This document shows, in pieces, positions 37,660 to 40,730 of a stretch of 40,730 bases of DNA (positions within the stretch are counted from its first letter, which is position 1; each line of letters opens with the position of its first letter). Position numbers and translations under genes: made by a program. Location of the stretch: positions 1 through 40,730 of the forward strand of contig JAWKSZ010000075.1 in NCBI GenBank assembly GCA_041402045.1. Direction: 5' to 3'. This DNA comes from JAGQRJ01 sp041402045 (GTDB taxonomy: Bacteria > Planctomycetota > J058). Under the pieces are notes generated by a model. That model searched no databases and was not told the DNA's origin. It saw only the letters and a program-made list of their open reading frames with translations.

Positions 37660-38742
37660 CTAACGCGGCGCCTCGGTCGTGCGCTCGAGCTCGAGCTCGA
37701 TCGTGGCGGTCAGCCAGGGGATCCCCAGGCTCTCGAGGGAGGTCTGGTTCACGCTCTTGACCTCGCCCACCCCCTTGGCCAGCCACACCGTCTCCTCGGT
37801 CCTCGCGACGAACGGGCGGCGTTCCCCGTAGGGGCGGTTGGCCGAGGTCACCTTGAACTTGAGGCAGGCGGGGAAGGTCCCCGCGGGGGTCTCCACGTCC
37901 TCGACCCCCACGAGCTCGACCTCGCGCTCGAGGGTGCCCTCGAAGGTCATGAAGCGCGTCTCGTGCGCGATCTTGCTGCGGTAGGTGTGCCGCTCACCGA
38001 TCGCCGCCTGGCGAGGGAAGAGCGGGATCGGCGGCTCGTAGCGCTGCTCGAAGCCCTGGGCGCGCATGGACTGGCCCCCCATGACCGGGCGGCCGTCGCG
38101 GGACCCCATGAGCAGGAACTCCCCCTCGTTGTCGTCGAAGCGCACCAGCCCGTCCGGGCCGGGAGAGCCCTCGCGCACGAGCTGGGAGCGCTCGCTGCGC
38201 CCCCCCCGGCGGGTGAGCGTGCGGCGGTAGACGTAGTCTCGTTGGGGGGCGACGGGGAAATACTCGCCGACGTCGAAGCGCTGCTCCTCGGGCAGGAGCA
38301 CGGCCCCGATCAGGTGCAAGACGCCGTTCTCGGCGGCGAGGTCGGCGGTCACGACCCGCGCCCCGCCGACCCGCACGCCTGCGGCGTCGTTCGAGATCGG
38401 GAGGGTGCGGCCCGCGAGGGTGCGCACCGTCTCGAACCCGGCCACCTCCTGCGCCGTGACCTTCCCCCTCGCGACGTGGTGCAGGAGCACCGACTTCAGG
38501 CGCGCGGGTTCGGCGAGCAGGGCGGCGAGCGCGCCCTCGGGCAGCGCGGCGAAGGCCTCGTCCGTGGGCACGAACACGGTGAAGGGGCCTGGACCGGCCA
38601 GCGCGTCGCTCAGGCCGGCGGCCGCGACCGCCTCGCAGAAGGTCTGGCAGCGACCGCTCTGGCGCGCAGCGTCCAGGAGCGTGTCGCCTCGGGCGGCGCC
38701 CGCCGCAGCGAGCAGGAGCAGGAAGTGCAGGGTCGAGCGCAT
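37660..38742 (-). CDS. Secreted fasciclin-domain protein with C-terminal extension
   Basis: 360 aa. A signal peptide (LHFLLLLAAAGAARG) precedes one fasciclin (FAS1) domain at about residues 21-155, with PFTVFVPTDEAFAALPEG, then LLHHVARGKV and NGVLHLIGAVLLP, the H1 and H2 boxes of the family. FAS1 domains usually act in cell adhesion or surface contact. The remaining 200 residues form a beta-type domain with VELVGVEDVETPAGTFPACLKFK and GVGEVKSVNQTS, which resembles the DUF-type lipoprotein domain seen in many exported proteins. This fusion is less usual. The stop lies immediately after the convergent glycosyltransferase stop. A good ribosome site (GAAGGAGG) precedes the ATG. Confidence 0.85.
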   Translation of the reverse strand: MRSTLHFLLLLAAAGAARGDTLLDAARQSGRCQTFCEAVAAAGLSDALAGPGPFTVFVPTDEAFAALPEGALAALLAEPARLKSVLLHHVARGKVTAQEVAGFETVRTLAGRTLPISNDAAGVRVGGARVVTADLAAENGVLHLIGAVLLPEEQRFDVGEYFPVAPQRDYVYRRTLTRRGGRSERSQLVREGSPGPDGLVRFDDNEGEFLLMGSRDGRPVMGGQSMRAQGFEQRYEPPIPLFPRQAAIGERHTYRSKIAHETRFMTFEGTLEREVELVGVEDVETPAGTFPACLKFKVTSANRPYGERRPFVARTEETVWLAKGVGEVKSVNQTSLESLGIPWLTATIELELERTTEAPR

Positions 38743-38913
38743 GGACGTCCTCCTTCGAGGCCTTCATGGAAGCAGACCTCGGCGAGAACGCACGGCTGAG
38801 GTCCGACGGCCTTCTCCGTGCAGGACTTAATGGGAACTGAGAATCAGGCGCATGACCCTCGCCCCGCACCCGGTGTGCTTTCATGGCGCCCCGAGAGCGG
38901 AAGAAGAGCCCCC

Positions 38914-40655
38914 ATGATTCGCCCCCCCCGATCCCGCGCCCTGGTCCGCGGTTGCCTCGTCGGCGTCCCCGTCGCGTGCCTCGTCCTCGGCGTCGAGCTG
39001 CGCAGCCGCGCCGAGGACCCGCGCCCCCGCGGGGGACCCCCCTGCGGGCGTCCGAGCCCATGCTCAGCGAACACTTCGCGACCGCGCAGGTGTGCGCGCG
39101 CTGCCACAGCAGCTCCGAGCGAGCCCAAGGCATGCGCGACGCCAAGGGCCGCAGCGTGGCGCCCTTCGACCTGTGGCGCACGTCCATGATGGCCAACGCC
39201 TCGCGGGACCCGCTGTGGCGCGCGGTGCTCTCGGCGGAGGTCCAGGCCACCCCCAGCCGCGCCGAGGACATTCAGAGCACCTGCCTGCGCTGCCACGCGC
39301 CCATGGCGAGCCAAGAGCACCGCTTCGCCGACGCGCCGTCGCCGACCCTGGCCGACCTCAGCGGCGAGGACGCGACCGCGCTCCTGGGCCTGGACGGCGT
39401 CTCGTGCACGGTGTGCCACCAGATCCAGGCCGAAAACCTGGGCACCCCGGAGAGCTACAGCGGCAACTGGGTGATCGGTAAGGAGCACGTGATCTACGGG
39501 CCGCACCCAGACCCGCTGACCATGCCCATGCGTCGTCACACCGGGTTCACCCCCACCCACGGGACCCAGGTCATGCAGCCCGCGCTGTGCGGGAGCTGCC
39601 ACACCCTCTACACCGACGCCTTGCTCCCCGACGGCAGCGAGAGCGGGCACCGCTTGCCCGAGCAGACGCCCTACCTCGAGTGGCGCAACTCGGACTTCAG
39701 CACGGAGGGCACGCTCGGCAAGCAGGCCAAGACCTGCCAGGCCTGCCACGTGCCCTTCGTCGACGAGGACGGCCAACCCCTCGAGACCCGGATCGCGCGC
39801 AACCCCATGGGCGGTGACTTCCGGATCCCCGAGCGCCGCCCGGTCGGGCGGCACGTGTTCCGCGGGGCGAACACGCTGGTGCTCTCGATCCTGCGCGACA
39901 ACCAGGAGACGCTCCAGCCCCAGGCTCCCCCCGAGGCCTTCGACCGCGCGATCGAGCTCGCGCGCGAGAACTTGCGCGAGCACACCGCGACCTTGACCCT
40001 CGCGGACGTGGCCCGCGACGGGGACACCCTGCGCGGGAGCGTGGCGCTCACGAACCTCACCGGGCACAAGTTCCCGACCGCGCACCCGACTCGCCGCGCG
40101 TGGCTGCGGGTGCGGGTCACGGACGCCAGCGGCCAGGTCGTGTTCGCGAGCGGCGAGCACGACCCCGACGGGCGGCTCCTGGGCGCGGACGGACAGCCGC
40201 TCCCGGCCGAGCTCCCGGAGGGCCCGGTGCACGCGCACCAGGCGACGATCGCCAGCGCCGACGCGCCCCTGGTCTACGAGGCGGTCATGGGCACCCCCGA
40301 CGGCGCCCCGACCTACCTCCTGACCCGCGGGGCCTCGTACATCAAGGACACGCGGCTCCTGCCCCAGGGCTGGAGCGCCGAGCACCCCGACGCCCAGGAG
40401 ATCCTGCCCCGGGGCACCGAGGGCGACGCCGACCACACCGCGGGCGGGGACCGCGTGGCGTTGGCGCTCCCGGTCGGCGCCGCCCAGGGTCCGCTGACCC
40501 TCGAGGTCGAGCTGCTCTACCAGACCCTGGGCGCGCGCTACGCCGCCGAGCTGTTCCGCTACGACACTCCGGAGGTGCGCGAGTTCCGCGCCTACTACGC
40601 CCGGGCCGAGCGCGGCCCCGAGCGCGTGGCGGGCGCGACCCTCGCCGTCGAGTGA
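38914..40655 (+). CDS. Exported five-heme cytochrome c (cytochrome c554-like), one frameshift after the signal peptide
   Basis: Five CxxCH heme sites are in one frame: CARCH (39093), CLRCH (39282), CTVCH (39405), CGSCH (39588) and CQACH (39735). They are followed by an Ig-like C-terminal half with TGHKFPTAHPTRRAWLRVRV, a known feature of cytochrome c554-type multiheme proteins. The signal peptide (MIRPPRSRALVRGCLVGVPV, continuing to ELRSRAEDP) is encoded from ATG 38914 in a different frame. It joins the heme frame at about 39030-39060, where runs of G and C occur (cgggggacccccctgcggg), so one missing or extra base in a homopolymer is the simplest explanation. The product would be a periplasmic or surface electron carrier. 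The redox partner and substrate are not indicated by neighbours. Confidence 0.8.
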
Positions 40656-40666
40656 GAGGAGTGCCC

Positions 40667-40730
40667 ATGGCCCCGCGCGCGATCGTCGTCTCGTTGCTCC
40701 TGCTCTGCGGCTGGTCGGCGACCGACGAGC
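40667..40730 (+). CDS. Start of an exported protein, cut by the window end
   Basis: ATG at 40667, 11 bp after the cytochrome stop and behind GAGAGGA, opens a frame reading MAPRAIVVSLLLLCGWSATD, a typical signal-peptide start with a possible (non-canonical) lipobox Cys. Tight spacing suggests co-transcription with the cytochrome. Nothing further can be said from 21 codons. Confidence 0.5.
   Translation, partial: MAPRAIVVSLLLLCGWSATDE

Overview
The window is a very GC-rich (roughly 70% or more by eye), densely coded piece of a Gram-negative-type chromosome. An outer-membrane barrel candidate, a five-heme secreted cytochrome, a Ser/Thr kinase, PhoB/PhoR and ParC/ParE together suggest a large-genome environmental lineage such as Myxococcota or Planctomycetota. 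I cannot choose between these from sequence alone. I saw no rRNA, tRNA or CRISPR array.

Region 1 (2-20943, + strand) is the most striking part. Six genes overlap end to start (ATGA, GTGA, 8-bp and 13-bp overlaps), so they look like one translationally coupled operon of about 21 kb. Two genes are clear relatives of the poly-gamma-glutamate capsule enzymes: CapC/PgsC (2427-5473) and CapB/PgsB (18762 to about 20943). CapC is unusual because it carries two tandem PgsC-like membrane domains and then about 600 extra residues. Between them lie a 1365-aa membrane-anchored beta-rich protein, a 2108-aa exported protein ending in a probable outer-membrane beta-barrel, and a 963-aa mostly helical cytoplasmic protein. 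The first gene is a CHASE2-like membrane protein with a degenerate histidine-kinase core. CapA/PgsA and CapD are not seen. My reading is a candidate trans-envelope machine that makes and exports an amide-linked (poly-glutamate-like) polymer in a diderm. The two ends of this operon (about 2230-2700 and 20325-20850) carry dense clusters of frameshifts whose pieces still encode recognisable protein, which points to consensus errors more than decay.

Region 2 (21077-28456) holds a convergent exported protein of unknown function (957 aa, with one compensated frameshift pair) and a parC-parE pair whose stop and start codons overlap (TAATG). A 9-bp perfect hairpin lies upstream of parC.

Region 3 (28453-33949) is marked by mobile DNA: a GNAT acetyltransferase remnant, a YdjM-family membrane protein, an array of three REP-like units beside a RAYT transposase, and a phoB-phoR operon split by a 163-bp MITE-like element whose end supplies the phoB stop codon.

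Region 4 (34113-40730) has a gamma-carbonic-anhydrase-like protein, a tail-anchored Ser/Thr kinase, a 32-codon ORF coupled to a GT4 glycosyltransferase, a secreted fasciclin protein, a five-heme cytochrome c (one frameshift behind its signal peptide) and the start of another exported protein.
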